Positions 45,145 through 53,640 of a stretch of 64,000 nt of DNA are shown one piece after another (position 1 is the stretch's first letter; the number at the start of each line of letters is the position of its first letter). The DNA lies in contig JADJOT010000007.1 of the NCBI GenBank assembly GCA_016713625.1, positions 195,186-259,185 on the forward strand. Direction: 5' to 3'. A program made the translations under genes and the position numbers. Source of the DNA: Candidatus Accumulibacter affinis. Its GTDB lineage: Bacteria; Pseudomonadota; Gammaproteobacteria; Burkholderiales; Rhodocyclaceae. The notes beneath the pieces are model-generated. The model did no database searches, was not told the origin of the DNA, and worked only from the letters and a program-made list of their open reading frames with translations.

Positions 45145-46473
45145 CTAGGCCAGAGAGCGCACGGCCAGCCCGAGGCCTGCACAGGCCGCAATGACGTGGA
45201 TCACGTTGGCCTTGAAACGGAACAGCGCCACGGCAGCGCCTAGTGCGATGACCGTCGCCACGAAATCGAGACCGCCTGAAAATCCTTTTGGCCACAGCAC
45301 TGGGTAGCCAAAGAAGACTGCCAGGTTGGCGATGACGCCGACGATGGCGGCCGTGATGGCAGTCAGCGGCGCGGTGAACTTGAGATCGCCGTGCGTGCTC
45401 TCGACCAGCGGCCCGCCGGCGAAAATGAACAGAAATGAGGGCAGGAAGGTGAACCAGGTGACCACCACGGCCGCCAGCGCGCCGGCAAGAAGCAGGGCAT
45501 CGGGCCCGAATGGCGCTTTGCCCCAGGCTCCGACAAAGCCGACGAAGGCAACGATCATGATCAGCGGCCCTGGCGTCGATTCACCCAGCGCCAAACCGTC
45601 CATCATCTGCCAACTGCTCAGCCAGCCGAAGTCCGTGACGGCGCCCTGATAGATGTAAGGCAGCACCGCATAGGCGCCGCCGAAGCTGAGCAGCGCCGCC
45701 TTGGTGAAGAACCAGCCCATCTGTGTCAGGGTGTGATCCCAGCCCAGGAATGCGGCAAGCAGGCCCATCGGCAGTGCCCACAGCGTCGCGCCGATGCTTG
45801 CAACCGCAAGCAGACGGCGGGCGGTGAAGCGGGCGTGGGCAGGAGTCGGGGTATCGTCGTCGACTATCGCTGGCACCGCGGACGCTGCTGTGCTGCCATG
45901 CGCGCCGCCAGTGGCAAAGCGACCGGGGGCGAGGCGGCCGCCAATGACACCGACCAGGGCGGCGCCAAGAACGATGGCCGGGAATGGCAGGTCGGCGGCG
46001 AAGATGGCGACGAAGGCCGCTGCTGCGATCGCCCACAGCACGCCGTTGCGCAGCGTGCGGCTGCCGATGCGATAGGCGGCGTGGACGACGATGGCGGTGA
46101 CGGCTGGCTTGATGCCGTAGAACAGGCCGGCGACCAGGGGCGTCTGGCCGAAGCTCATGTACAGCCAGGAGAGCGCAATGAGGATGAGCAGCGACGGCAG
46201 CACGAATAGCGCGCCGGCGATGATGCCGCCGCGCGTGCGATGCAGCAGCCAGCCGAGATAGGTGGCCAGTTGCTGCGCCTCGGGACCGGGAAGCAGCATG
46301 CAGTAGTTGAGGGCATGCAGGAAACGCCGCTCGGAAATCCAGCGCCGCTTGTCGACCAGTTCGTCATGCATCATGGCGATTTGGCCGGCCGGTCCGCCGA
46401 AGCTGATGAAGCCAAGTTTCAGCCAGAAGCGCATCGCTTCGAGGAGGGTGGGGGCACGGGGGGAAGCGGTCAT
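45145..46473 (-). CDS. chrA: Chromate transporter, long-chain CHR family
   Basis: ChrA exports chromate from the cytoplasm. The 442-residue protein has two homologous CHR halves. The first holds FISFGGPAGQIAMMHDELV and LLPGPEAQQLATYLGW. The second holds LLSFGGAYAVLPYIYQGAV and LALGESTPGPLIMIVAFVGF. Between them is a histidine/serine-rich linker (~residues 185-215). It is complete and lies at the edge of the mobile-element region, as metal-resistance genes often do. No regulator (ChrB/ChrI) is beside it. Confidence 0.93.
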   Translation of the reverse strand: MTASPRAPTLLEAMRFWLKLGFISFGGPAGQIAMMHDELVDKRRWISERRFLHALNYCMLLPGPEAQQLATYLGWLLHRTRGGIIAGALFVLPSLLILIALSWLYMSFGQTPLVAGLFYGIKPAVTAIVVHAAYRIGSRTLRNGVLWAIAAAAFVAIFAADLPFPAIVLGAALVGVIGGRLAPGRFATGGAHGSTAASAVPAIVDDDTPTPAHARFTARRLLAVASIGATLWALPMGLLAAFLGWDHTLTQMGWFFTKAALLSFGGAYAVLPYIYQGAVTDFGWLSSWQMMDGLALGESTPGPLIMIVAFVGFVGAWGKAPFGPDALLLAGALAAVVVTWFTFLPSFLFIFAGGPLVESTHGDLKFTAPLTAITAAIVGVIANLAVFFGYPVLWPKGFSGGLDFVATVIALGAAVALFRFKANVIHVIAACAGLGLAVRSLA

Positions 46474-46499
46474 GATTCAATCCGGTAGCGTGCGTTGAT

Positions 46500-46860
46500 C
46501 GAGAAACTTTTCGGGGCGGGCAAAATGGGGTCTTCGAGCTCCAGCAGCAGCTGCTTGACCAGGTTCCGCACCGGCAGGATTTCCCTTTTTCCTGCGCTGC
46601 TTCATGCAGCGGACGCAATTTGCCCTACCTGGACAGAATGCGGCATGCCCAGGTGGGTAAAGGTGTTGATGATGGCGGCGCGACTGTGAGCTTTTGTCAC
46701 TTGCCGCTCGAAGGTTCGGGAGTACAGGCTGTCGCCCAGTTGCTTCAGCCGGTACCTGGGCGATCTCGCCTTCGACCTGGTCGAGCAGGCCGGGCAAGAT
46801 TTCGCGGGTGCCCCAGGCGGTGGTGGTCAGTTCAATGCCGATGATGTCCTTGGTGTTCTC
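46500..46860 (-). pseudogene. Decayed DDE transposase fragment, IS5-like
   Basis: In broken minus-strand frames I read KDIIGIELTTTAWGTREILPGLLDQVEGEIAQV, like the central DDE region of IS5-type transposases, then a frameshift and INTFTHLGMPHSVQVG. Start and end are lost. The family assignment is tentative. Confidence 0.4.
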
Positions 46861-46867
46861 TACTCTA

Positions 46868-46962
46868 CCGGGTCAGAGCCCTGCTGGCGAGGAATGGAGG
46901 ATCTCGCTGCGTGCGGTGGCTGACCTTACGAAGCGTAACATGCGCAAAGGGCTCTGACCCGG
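46868..46962. mobile_element. 95-bp element with 15-bp perfect terminal inverted repeats
   Basis: CCGGGTCAGAGCCCT (46868-46882) is exactly inverted at 46948-46962. The 65 bases between have no coding frame. It resembles the GGGTCAGAGCCC-type palindromes carried by small non-autonomous elements or REP-like pairs. No target duplication is obvious. Confidence 0.6.
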
Positions 46963-46970
46963 CTCTGACC

Positions 46971-47870
46971 CCAATGGCACTACCTTAGGTTCCTCGGTGG
47001 GCTAGGCCTCTTGGCGTTATGGGTGTCGATCCGATCGAGATTACGGGAGGATCACCCAAATGTGGGTCGGACGCGGGCACTTTTGTCCAGTCAGTGGATC
47101 GGTGCCGGGGAGTGATTCCTTCAAGCGGGGGGCTGTGTTGTTTCTGCGGTCATGGGTGGGTGTAGCACGGCAACCCCGTGCAGCCGACAGGGCCCCACGG
47201 CGGGGGGTGCGCAGCACGAGTGGCGAACATAGAGCCACGGGGCGCCAAAGGATCAGGGCTGCCATTGGGCGTCCGTGTCATAGAACCGGAGACCGGCCCT
47301 GTGGAGTTGGCGCAAGCTGCAGCCGGACGTCGGGTTGCCATGCGCCTATGCCGGCTACTTCAGATTGCGGTTGATCCAGCAGGGCGACGAGGATTCGCCA
47401 GCATCAGGCGACACCCTAGGCCACGTGCGGCGACCATCTGGTCCTGGATGCGCCCCCAGCGTCCGACCTGGATGAGTGAATCAATCTACGCCAGCACGCC
47501 CGAGAGTCTGACCATGGCGAGGGCGCTGCGCTGGACGGCAACATCACCCAAGACACGGAGCTGTCTGTACCCGGCGTCACGACCTACGTGTCACGTCATG
47601 CATGGACCTCTTGCGTTGCAAGCCAATGGCGGATCGCCGCCCACGGTCGGTTACCCCCAGGCGCAGGCCGTCCTAGGCCGTCCTGCCAGGCAATTGAGTT
47701 TCAGCCCCACAATCCTCAAGCTTTTGACTGGGGCCCCGCCTCCGCGCCCCTACCCAACATCCCAAGAAGCCCCCACCCTCACTAAGCCCCGGCAGGGCGC
47801 AAAGGGCTTACGCCGCAAACAGCAGTCAATACAGAAGCAAATCGACCAAGGCTTAAGGTAGTGCCATTGG
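46971..47870. mobile_element. 900-bp decayed element with 17-bp inverted repeats and a 9-bp target duplication (IS4-like)
   Basis: CCAATGGCACTACCTTA (46971-46987) is perfectly inverted at 47854-47870. The direct repeat GCTCTGACC flanks it (46962-46970 and 47871-47879), the 9-12 base duplication size of the IS4 family. Inside, a short stretch near 47220-47300 (RVANIEPRGAKGSGLPLGVRVIE) weakly recalls IS4 transposases, but no intact frame remains. At 900 bases it is shorter than usual, so it is an internally deleted copy. Confidence 0.65.
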
Positions 47871-47888
47871 GCTCTGACCCCCTTCTTT

Positions 47889-48069
47889 CTGCCATCAGGA
47901 AAGAACCGCCTGGATTCTCAGCACCGCCGTCCCGCCAACCTTCCCCGACCGACAGCGTGGGCGCGGCCGCGCGCTATCCTGACTACCGCGATGCGGGCAG
48001 CGGTTTACGGGTACGGGCCGGTTGCGCCAGCGGCGCCATGAGTACGGTCGAGATGGCTCGTTGGCCGGC
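47889..48069 (+). pseudogene. Duplicated fragment of pbpC
   Basis: About 180 bases match pbpC 15247-15428 base for base at roughly 80%, from CTGCCATCAGGAAAGAACCG onward to the ATGGCxCGxTGGCC block. The piece codes for residues ~600-660 of PBP1C, but the frame is broken. It begins just after the 900-bp element and ends inside the antitoxin gene's tail. Confidence 0.8.
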
Positions 48070-48363
48070 CAACATGCATTGTCGTGCGCTATGTCGCCAT
48101 TGCCGATTCTCGAGCACCATCCGGTTGACCGGCGTCCCAGACGCGGCCAGCACTACCGGTGGTTCGAGACCGGGCTTGCCGCCACTCCAGGACAAAGCGC
48201 CACTGGCGATCAGGCCGCGTGGCCCTTCCGCCGCGTTGGGTGGAATACCAACGATGCGGACGATCGGCTTCCTGTGCGAGGTAACCTCGATGACTTCGCC
48301 CTGCTGCGCGCGCAGCAGCATGCCGGAGAGGCTGGCTTTGAGTTCGCGAACGGCAACGGGCAT
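47983..48363 (-). CDS. Phd/YefM-type antitoxin, 3' end altered, toxin missing
   Basis: The first ~90 residues match Phd-type antitoxins that partner VapC/PIN toxins: MPVAVRELKASLSGMLLRAQ, then the VTSHRKPIVRIVGIP strand and GLIASGALSWSGGKP. After about residue 92 the frame runs into the antisense of the pbpC fragment, so the native end and the toxin have been lost. The start at 48363 lies 15 bases from a perfect operator palindrome. It is an orphan that may still bind DNA. Confidence 0.65.
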   Translation of the reverse strand: MPVAVRELKASLSGMLLRAQQGEVIEVTSHRKPIVRIVGIPPNAAEGPRGLIASGALSWSGGKPGLEPPVVLAASGTPVNRMVLENRQWRHSARQCMLAGQRAISTVLMAPLAQPARTRKPLPASR

Positions 48364-48378
48364 GGCGACATCTCAAGA

Positions 48379-48398
48379 TACAATGTGGCCACATTGTA
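48379..48398. promoter_or_regulatory. 20-bp perfect palindrome, antitoxin operator
   Basis: TACAATGTGG joined directly to its inverse CCACATTGTA, 15 bases upstream of the antitoxin start. Position and symmetry fit the autoregulatory site of a Phd/YefM-type antitoxin. Confidence 0.65.
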
Positions 48399-48734
48399 AG
48401 GCCGATTTGGTGTGGTCCGACAGGTCGGGGCTACGGATCTCGTTTCGTGCCTGCAGTGCCGTGGTTGGGAAAGCCGGCTGGATCATGGTCAGGGTTTGCC
48501 GCCACGCGTGCGTGACCGCAAGCCTCGGTATGCATGCCGTAAGGGTGTGCAAGTTGGTGGCAACACGCCTACCGAAGAAGGATCTGCCCCCCGCCCATGC
48601 TTCGCTGGGTGTTGGAACCCGGATTCCGCGATTCAAACCGCATAGATCCCGTGGAAGGCCCGTATTTGCGGGCTTTCCGGTAGACTATCGGTGTCGAAAC
48701 GAACACCGGCTGGGTGATCAAGGGAGGCGGGAAG

Positions 48735-50134
48735 ATGAAGGAACTGGCACAAACGGTGCTTCCGTTCAAGGTCGAAGCGACGGAAGAGCAGCTGACGGCG
48801 AATGCCGGGCTGGCGCTGTTCGGCGAGCTTAGGAACGTTCAAAAAACAAGTTGAGCGTTGGTAAATGCCTTCCTTGTGCTTGTTAATTTTCCTGCGAGCC
48901 TTACGGGGGGTTCCCTCGCGCAGTTGTTTTGAAGTTCCTTATCCGTGGCCTGGGTTTGAACCGTTGGCTGGCCACCGAGATGCCCAAGCCGGGCAGTGCG
49001 CGGGGCTATGCGGCGAACGCCTTGTCACACCGCTGGTGCTGATGGTCACCGGTGGCGGACGTTCGCTGGAAGACCTGCGTACGCTCAAGAACGACACGGC
49101 GCTGAACCAGGTACTCAAGCAGGACGTCTTGCCGAGCACGGACGCGGTGGGTGACTGGTTGCGCCGAACCGGCACCGGCACGGGACTGGACGGGCTGGAT
49201 CGGATCAACCGGCGAGCGGTGGCGACGCGCATTCGACAGATCGGCATCCAGGCGCACACGCTGGACGGAGACGCCTCGCAGATCGTGGCCGAGAAGGAAG
49301 CCGCACACTTCACGTACCAAGGCGAACAAGGCTATATGCCGATGATCGGTCACTTGGCCGAAGCGGGTGTCGTGATCCACGAAGAGTTCCGGGAAGGCAA
49401 CATCGCTCCGGCGACGCAGAACCTCGAATTCATCCAGGCGTGCGAAGCGCGCCTGCCCAAGGGACACCGCATTGCCCACGTCCGTCTCGACTCCGCCGGC
49501 TATCAGGCCGACCTCTTCAATCACTGTGAAGACACCGGAAAGACCTTCGCCATCGGCGGACGGCTGGATGCCCCGACCTTACAGGCCATTGCCGAGATTC
49601 CCGAATCCGCCTGGAAAACGTACGCTGACTGCGCCGTCGCCGAAACCGTGCACAGCATGAACGACACCCGGAAGTCGTTCCGGTTGATCGTTGTGAAGTA
49701 CCCGCGCCAGGCCGAACTGTTCGACGATTCGCCAAAGTACCATGTGATTACCAGCAACCGAGTCGAATCGGCTGCCGACACCCTGATCTGGTACCGCCAG
49801 CGCGGCGAGGTGTCCGAGAACGGCATCCAGGAACTGAAGATTGGCTTTGGCATGGAGCGCATGCCCTGCGGGCAGTTCAAGGCCAATGCCGCCTTCTTCC
49901 GGATTGGCGTCCTCGCGCACAATCTCTTCGTCCTCTTCAAGCATTCCGCTCTCGGCGAGGGTTGGCAGCGCCATCCAAGTCGCCACCGTGCGCTGGCGCC
50001 TGTTTCACCTGCCGGGCAAGCTCGTGCGGCATGCCGGCGCCTGGGTATTGAAGATCGCCAGCGAGAGCCTCGACCTGTTCCACAGCATCCGCGCCCGCAC
50101 TTTCGCCTGCGCTACCGCCAATCCCAGTCCCTAG
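48735..50134 (+). pseudogene. IS1380-family transposase, broken by an insertion and frameshifts
   Basis: The gene starts at 48735 (MKELAQTVLPFKVEATEEQL) and is cut at 48831 by a 107-bp element, resuming at 48942 (IRGLGLNRWLATEMPKPGS). A one-base loss near 49023 shifts it into the long frame TPLVLMVTGGGRSLEDLRTLKN, ending in GMERMPCGQFKANAAFFRIG. A further shift near 49970 leads to the true C-terminus (LFHLPGKLVRHAGAWVLKI, then FHSIRARTFA), which stops at 50134. At least three lesions make it inactive. The outer inverted repeats of the IS were not identified. Confidence 0.85.
48832..48938. mobile_element. 107-bp MITE with TTA target duplication inside the IS1380 transposase
   Basis: The element starts GGAACGTTCAAAA and ends TTTTGAAGTTCC, with imperfect inverted repeats of about 25 bases. 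TTA occurs at both junctions (48829-48831 and 48939-48941). Removing the element and one TTA restores the transposase frame across the site (GEL-IRGLGL), which confirms the boundaries. Confidence 0.8.
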
Positions 50135-50647
50135 TCTCCTCCTCATTTACGGCGGAAACCACACCCGGTGCCGCGAGGCACGGGGCAGCCCGGTTCGTCC
50201 CGAGCGACTGATTTTATGCTATCCGCATCCATCCGCAATCTCTGGGGGCACCCGAGGGCCTTCGCTATGGCTTGGCACCGTCCCGCGCGCTCCTTCGGGC
50301 CTCTCCGGAGGCTCCCGGTCCGCCGTAGCTGGCCCGACCGAAGCTCGATCGCGGAATTTTTGGGTTTACTGTTTTCTTGACTCACTGGACATACTGTGTC
50401 CTACCAGGAACGCGTAACGGCGCAAGCGGATCCGGGCTTGCACTTGTTTGTGTGGAACCTGGCTTCAGCCGCTTCGTTACCTCCACAACTGCTCCAGTTG
50501 CTACCGGCCGGAGCGAAAGTTGCCGGACGGGATTCGCACCCGCTGAAAGACAGCGCCTTGGCACGGCGGACATTAACGGAAAGTAGGCTGGCAATTCGCT
50601 CGGTACGGATAGCCTACAAAACTCCACTAAAAATCCAGGAACCTTCA
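50135..50647. other. No gene recognised
   Basis: A frame is open from 50396 in phase with the small protein that follows, but its translation looks unlike a protein and has no ribosome binding site. The segment is GC-rich until ~50350 and then shifts to the AT-richer composition of the cargo genes. The right end of the IS1380 element should lie somewhere near 50150-50250. Confidence 0.4.
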
Positions 50648-50926
50648 ATGAAATGCCCTAAATTAGCTATGACAGCCACGGTTGTGTCACTTCTTTGGGC
50701 TGGGATAGCTTGTGCTCAAACGCCTGAGTCGCCCAAATCGACGCCCTCCGTTGAGAAGCAGAGGATTGAAAAGAGCGAGTCAAAGCAGGCGAACGGCGAT
50801 AAATGGCCCAAGCCAGTGGTGGGATGCGGAGTTGGGCTCGTCTTGGGCAGCGTCGCCCCTGGGCCTGGAAATGTCTTGGGGTGTTTCCTTGGGGCCATTG
50901 CTGGTTACTTCGCTTCTGCAGATTGA
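50648..50926 (+). CDS. Small exported protein with glycine-rich C-terminus
   Basis: This 92-residue product has an N-terminal signal peptide (KLAMTATVVSLLWAGIACA, probable cut after ACA). A lysine/glutamate-rich polar middle follows, then a glycine-rich hydrophobic end (VGCGVGLVLGSVAPGPGNVLGCFLGAIAGYF) typical of small outer-membrane or glycine-zipper proteins. No specific family is recognised. Its codon use is AT-richer than the chromosome. Two bases after the stop begins an ISAs1-type end repeat, so it may be cargo. Confidence 0.55.
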   Translation: MKCPKLAMTATVVSLLWAGIACAQTPESPKSTPSVEKQRIEKSESKQANGDKWPKPVVGCGVGLVLGSVAPGPGNVLGCFLGAIAGYFASAD

Positions 50927-50927
50927 T

Positions 50928-51385
50928 CAGGGCCTCGCCACTCGGACGGCACATGACGCGTCGTGCCTCAACCATATGATTTGTTAAAAATTATCGCGTT
51001 TGTTCTCGCTTTCTTTACAGGGCCTCGTCACTCGGAATGCATAAGCCAAGGCACTGTTTCCGCTTGTTTTTAAAGCAATTTCGGCAAAACCTCAATCATC
51101 CAAACCTCGTCTGCCACAACCTGCGCCAACGATCCGACTAGCGAGGCGACCTCGAAATCAGCGACGAAAGACACAATAGTTGTCAACAAATCATATGGTT
51201 AAAGCGACAGTCGTCATTTTCTATTCGAGTAGCGAGGCCCTGGCTTTCTCTGCGGTCGCCTCACTGGCCAAATCGTTGGCACAGGCTATGGCAGACGAGG
51301 TTTGGATGGTCGAGGTTCCCACAAATGGCTTTAAAAACAAGCGCGAACAGGGCATCGGGTTATGCATTCCGAGTGGCGAGGCCTT
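50928..51385. repeat. Interleaved inverted repeats built from ISAs1-type ends
   Basis: Two end sequences each occur in both orientations. Unit A (50928-50989) is inverted at 51183-51242, about 62 bases. Unit B (51018-51151) is inverted at 51254-51385, about 134 bases at roughly 80% identity. All copies begin CAGGGCCTCGCCACTCGGA or a close variant, or AAGGCCTCGCCACTCGG at the outer end of the inverted B copy. The B arms could form a giant hairpin around a 102-base loop. The order A-B-A'-B' is interleaved rather than nested. A short frame inside (51180-51398) is only a by-product of the repeats. Confidence 0.7.
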
Positions 51386-51420
51386 GGCGAATCGATAGAT
51401 CATAACATAAGGATACGCAA

Positions 51421-52236
51421 GTGAAACTCTCGGCGCGCTTCACGGAATATGGCCTTGTCGGTGCATTCTTCCTAATTATTATGCTAATAATATTGGCCAC
51501 TGCGCCCCCCAGCCCTCCTGACTCCCATTCGATGATGGCCTCCCTCAGACTTGCGTGGACGAATCTTTGGACAAATCTAAGCGCGTTTCAAGGGAAATCG
51601 GACCCGAAACCAGATGCGGTTGATTTCAAAGAGGCAATTGCGGCCACTCTCGGATTTGTCGCGGTCTTCGTGACCGGGCTATTAATTGATCTATTTAGTG
51701 TAATCTTTGTTTATGCCGAAATGATAGTGTTCAGCAAGTTGTTGCACCTGTACTCGGAAGACATCGGCGCGGTACAAAATCTCTTCCCTGACACTGTCAA
51801 GCGCGACTACGAACGATTTAAAACGAAATTCGGGTCAAGCGTATTTGTGTCTGCGAGTCAGTCTGTAAAACGCATAAGGCTTCTCCCCTGCTATTCCAGA
51901 AACTTCGCTTTCTTCGTCACTTACGCTGGCTCCGGAGGAATGCAGTTAGACGCGCTAGGCGATCACCTACGTGTATGGAGAACCGCCCGAGGAATCGCTG
52001 CCTCAGCAATCTTGCTCTTTCTTGTTTGGCTTGTAACTCGTTACGCCGAGTCCGTTGGCCCAGTTGGAGGCATAGTTGCAACCTTGGTTGCAGTCGCAAT
52101 CATAGTTGGATCAATGTGCATAGTCGGGTTCAACTTCAGTCGACTTTGCGCATCCTTGCTGCGTCTGTTTGCATCGTTGCACAAAAGCAACAATCTAGCG
52201 CGAGCCCAGGGCCTCGCCACTCGGATGTCATCATAG
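51421..52236 (+). CDS. Membrane protein of unknown function, 3' end formed by an IS end
   Basis: This 271-residue product starts at GTG 51421, with AAGGA 7-8 bases upstream. It has four probable membrane helices: LVGAFFLIIMLIILATA (~12-28), LGFVAVFVTGLLIDLFSVIF (~75-95), a helix at ~195-212, and VAIIVGSMCIVGF (~225-240). A soluble loop (~100-190) lies between them. No family is recognised. The last ~10 codons fall inside an ISAs1 end repeat (52207-52225), so the native C-terminus was probably cut off. It is AT-richer than the surrounding chromosome, suggesting transfer. Confidence 0.6.
   Translation: MKLSARFTEYGLVGAFFLIIMLIILATAPPSPPDSHSMMASLRLAWTNLWTNLSAFQGKSDPKPDAVDFKEAIAATLGFVAVFVTGLLIDLFSVIFVYAEMIVFSKLLHLYSEDIGAVQNLFPDTVKRDYERFKTKFGSSVFVSASQSVKRIRLLPCYSRNFAFFVTYAGSGGMQLDALGDHLRVWRTARGIAASAILLFLVWLVTRYAESVGPVGGIVATLVAVAIIVGSMCIVGFNFSRLCASLLRLFASLHKSNNLARAQGLATRMSS
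52207..52225 (+). repeat. ISAs1-family terminal repeat, copy next to the transposase end
   Basis: CAGGGCCTCGCCACTCGGA lies about 16 bases beyond the stop of the ISAs1 transposase remnant, the expected place for the right end of such an element. This copy identifies the origin of the other repeats at 50928, 51018, 51242, 51385 and 52599. Confidence 0.65.
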
Positions 52237-52239
52237 CGT

Positions 52240-52598
52240 GAGCCCCAGGATCTTTTCCCGGATCCCGTCATCCCAAGCGGCTCGTTTGCGCTTCATGCGC
52301 ACGCTACATTTGATCTTGTCGGTGGTATCCAGACGAATCAGGTTGAGCACATTCGGCGGTCAACTCGCGAGAACTGATGTAGTAGCGCCGCTCCAGGTCC
52401 GACTCCTGGTCACCCACCTTACGGAGGAGTCGATCAGACCGATCGTCTTGCACCTGGGCCAATCCGCCAGATTGACGACCCCTTCCGCGGGCAACACCGA
52501 AGCAATTTGGCCGACGATTCGACCATGGGAAGTGAGAACCTGCCGGTGACGGTCAACCTTTTCCGATGGATATTGGTCAATGAACTCGGTCTTGATGG
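52240..52598 (-). pseudogene. ISAs1-family transposase remnant
   Basis: On the minus strand, in shifted frames, I read HGRIVGQIASVLPAEGVVNLADWP, CKTIGLIDSS, then YYISSRELTAE and, after a deletion, LNLIRLDTTDKIKCSVRMKRKRAAWDDGIREK followed by ILGLTL and a stop. These are the C-terminal blocks of ISAs1 transposases. The catalytic N-terminal part is missing: it is cut at 52599, where another copy of the end repeat begins. Confidence 0.75.
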
Positions 52599-52624
52599 CA
52601 GGGCTTCGCTACTCGGAATGCATA
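52599..52624 (+). repeat. ISAs1-type end repeat, further copy
   Basis: CAGGGCTTCGCTACTCGGAA, in the same orientation as the copy at 52207, followed by TGCATA as in unit B. It truncates the ISAs1 transposase remnant and lies about 105 bases after the DruA gene end. Confidence 0.6.
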
Positions 52625-52730
52625 TGCAAAAAAGAGGTTTCTTTCTACTTTTCAATCGGTTGGTGAAGTTAAGGGTAACTTCTCAAAAGCGCGGGCGGGT
52701 ATGCAGCGGATGGGTGCCGGAACGACGTGG

Positions 52731-53640
52731 TCACCCGCAGAGGACCCGTCTGAAGTGACGGTCGAGAGGATAGACCCAGACGGTTTTGATGGGCAGCAGG
52801 GCTTGGTGGTGGACATCGAGCTTGCCGCGACCAGTGGTTTGTCCGAGGCAGAGCCAGTTGGCCGCTTGGTAAGCGGTGCCGCGAAAGCGTGACTGCTCGA
52901 CGAAAGTCTCGACAAGAGCGGCCGGTAACCGTATTGGCCGTGCCAGTCGGCGGCGATCTGCCGGGCGGCGCGAGCCAGGATGGACGAGGCCAGATTCTTG
53001 CATTCGATCCACGGCAGGATAAGGAATCGAGCGTTGTTCCCTGACCCGGTGCAGGTGCTCCTGGCGTTGTGCGGGCGTCCAGCCGATATAGTGGTCGCGC
53101 GGCTGGGTCTTCCAGGCGGCGGCAGCAAAGCTGAGCAAGGCGACGAGGCGTCCGCCCGCGCGAACGAAGTAGCGCAGTTGGGCGCCGGGCAGCGGTTGAT
53201 AGCCGAGGTAGTGGTAACGGTCGAGGTACTCGTTGTGCAGCTGCGACTCCGCGCGATGGCTGACCCGGTGCAGTTGCAGGTGTGCCCAGGGCACGAGGGC
53301 CGTTTGCGCGCAGGGCGCATCGGGTTCGGCCAGCACGGTACGACGGTGCCAGGGTTTACCGTTGTGATTGCCGTTGCGCGGCGGCGGCAGTTGCAGCAAG
53401 CCATCGGTCTGCATGCGCAGCATCGCCACGCGGCAGCTCATCTCCTTGAGCCGCCCGTCCTCGCGGCACCAGCCGAGCTCGGCACAGACCATCCGGGACA
53501 ACTGGGCTCGCGAGGCGGCAGGATTGGCTGCGATCAGCTGCCGGATCTGGTCGAGCTCCACGGTGCTGAAGATGCGCCCGCAATAGCGAGCGGACGCCGT
53601 TTCAGGGGGCGTGTCGGAACATTCGCCCCCCGTGGCGTAT
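52731..53640 (-). pseudogene. DruA/DUF4338-family gene with two compensating frameshifts
   Basis: DUF4338 proteins include DruA of the Druantia defence system and many IS-borne relatives. Recognised blocks: RYCGRIFSTVELDQIRQLIA, ELGWCREDGRLKEMSCRVA, LHNEYLDRYHYLGYQPLPGAQLRYFV, WKTQPRDHYIGWTPAQR, ETFVEQSRFRGTAYQAANW and GRGKLDVHHQALLPIK. One extra G near 53035 and one missing G near 52917 put about 40 residues (natural reading NNARFLILPWIECKNLASSIL) out of frame, after which the frame is restored. The frame also lacks a native start: upstream it reads into the IS21 end. A full-length but scrambled protein could still be made. Confidence 0.75.

Noticed and set aside
47178..47861. 227-codon plus-strand frame in the 900-bp element
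   Set aside because: Only a short stretch resembles an IS4 transposase; the rest has no protein character and spans a decayed element.
51180..51398. 72-codon frame between the ISAs1-type repeats
   Set aside because: It starts at TTG without a ribosome binding site and consists almost wholly of repeat sequence, so the similarity of its ends is a repeat effect.
50648..52624. Integron gene cassettes separated by attC-like repeats
   Set aside because: The repeats lie behind single genes and are partly palindromic, but they lack paired RYYYAAC/GTTRRRY core sites, no integrase is present, and one copy is plainly the end of an ISAs1 element.
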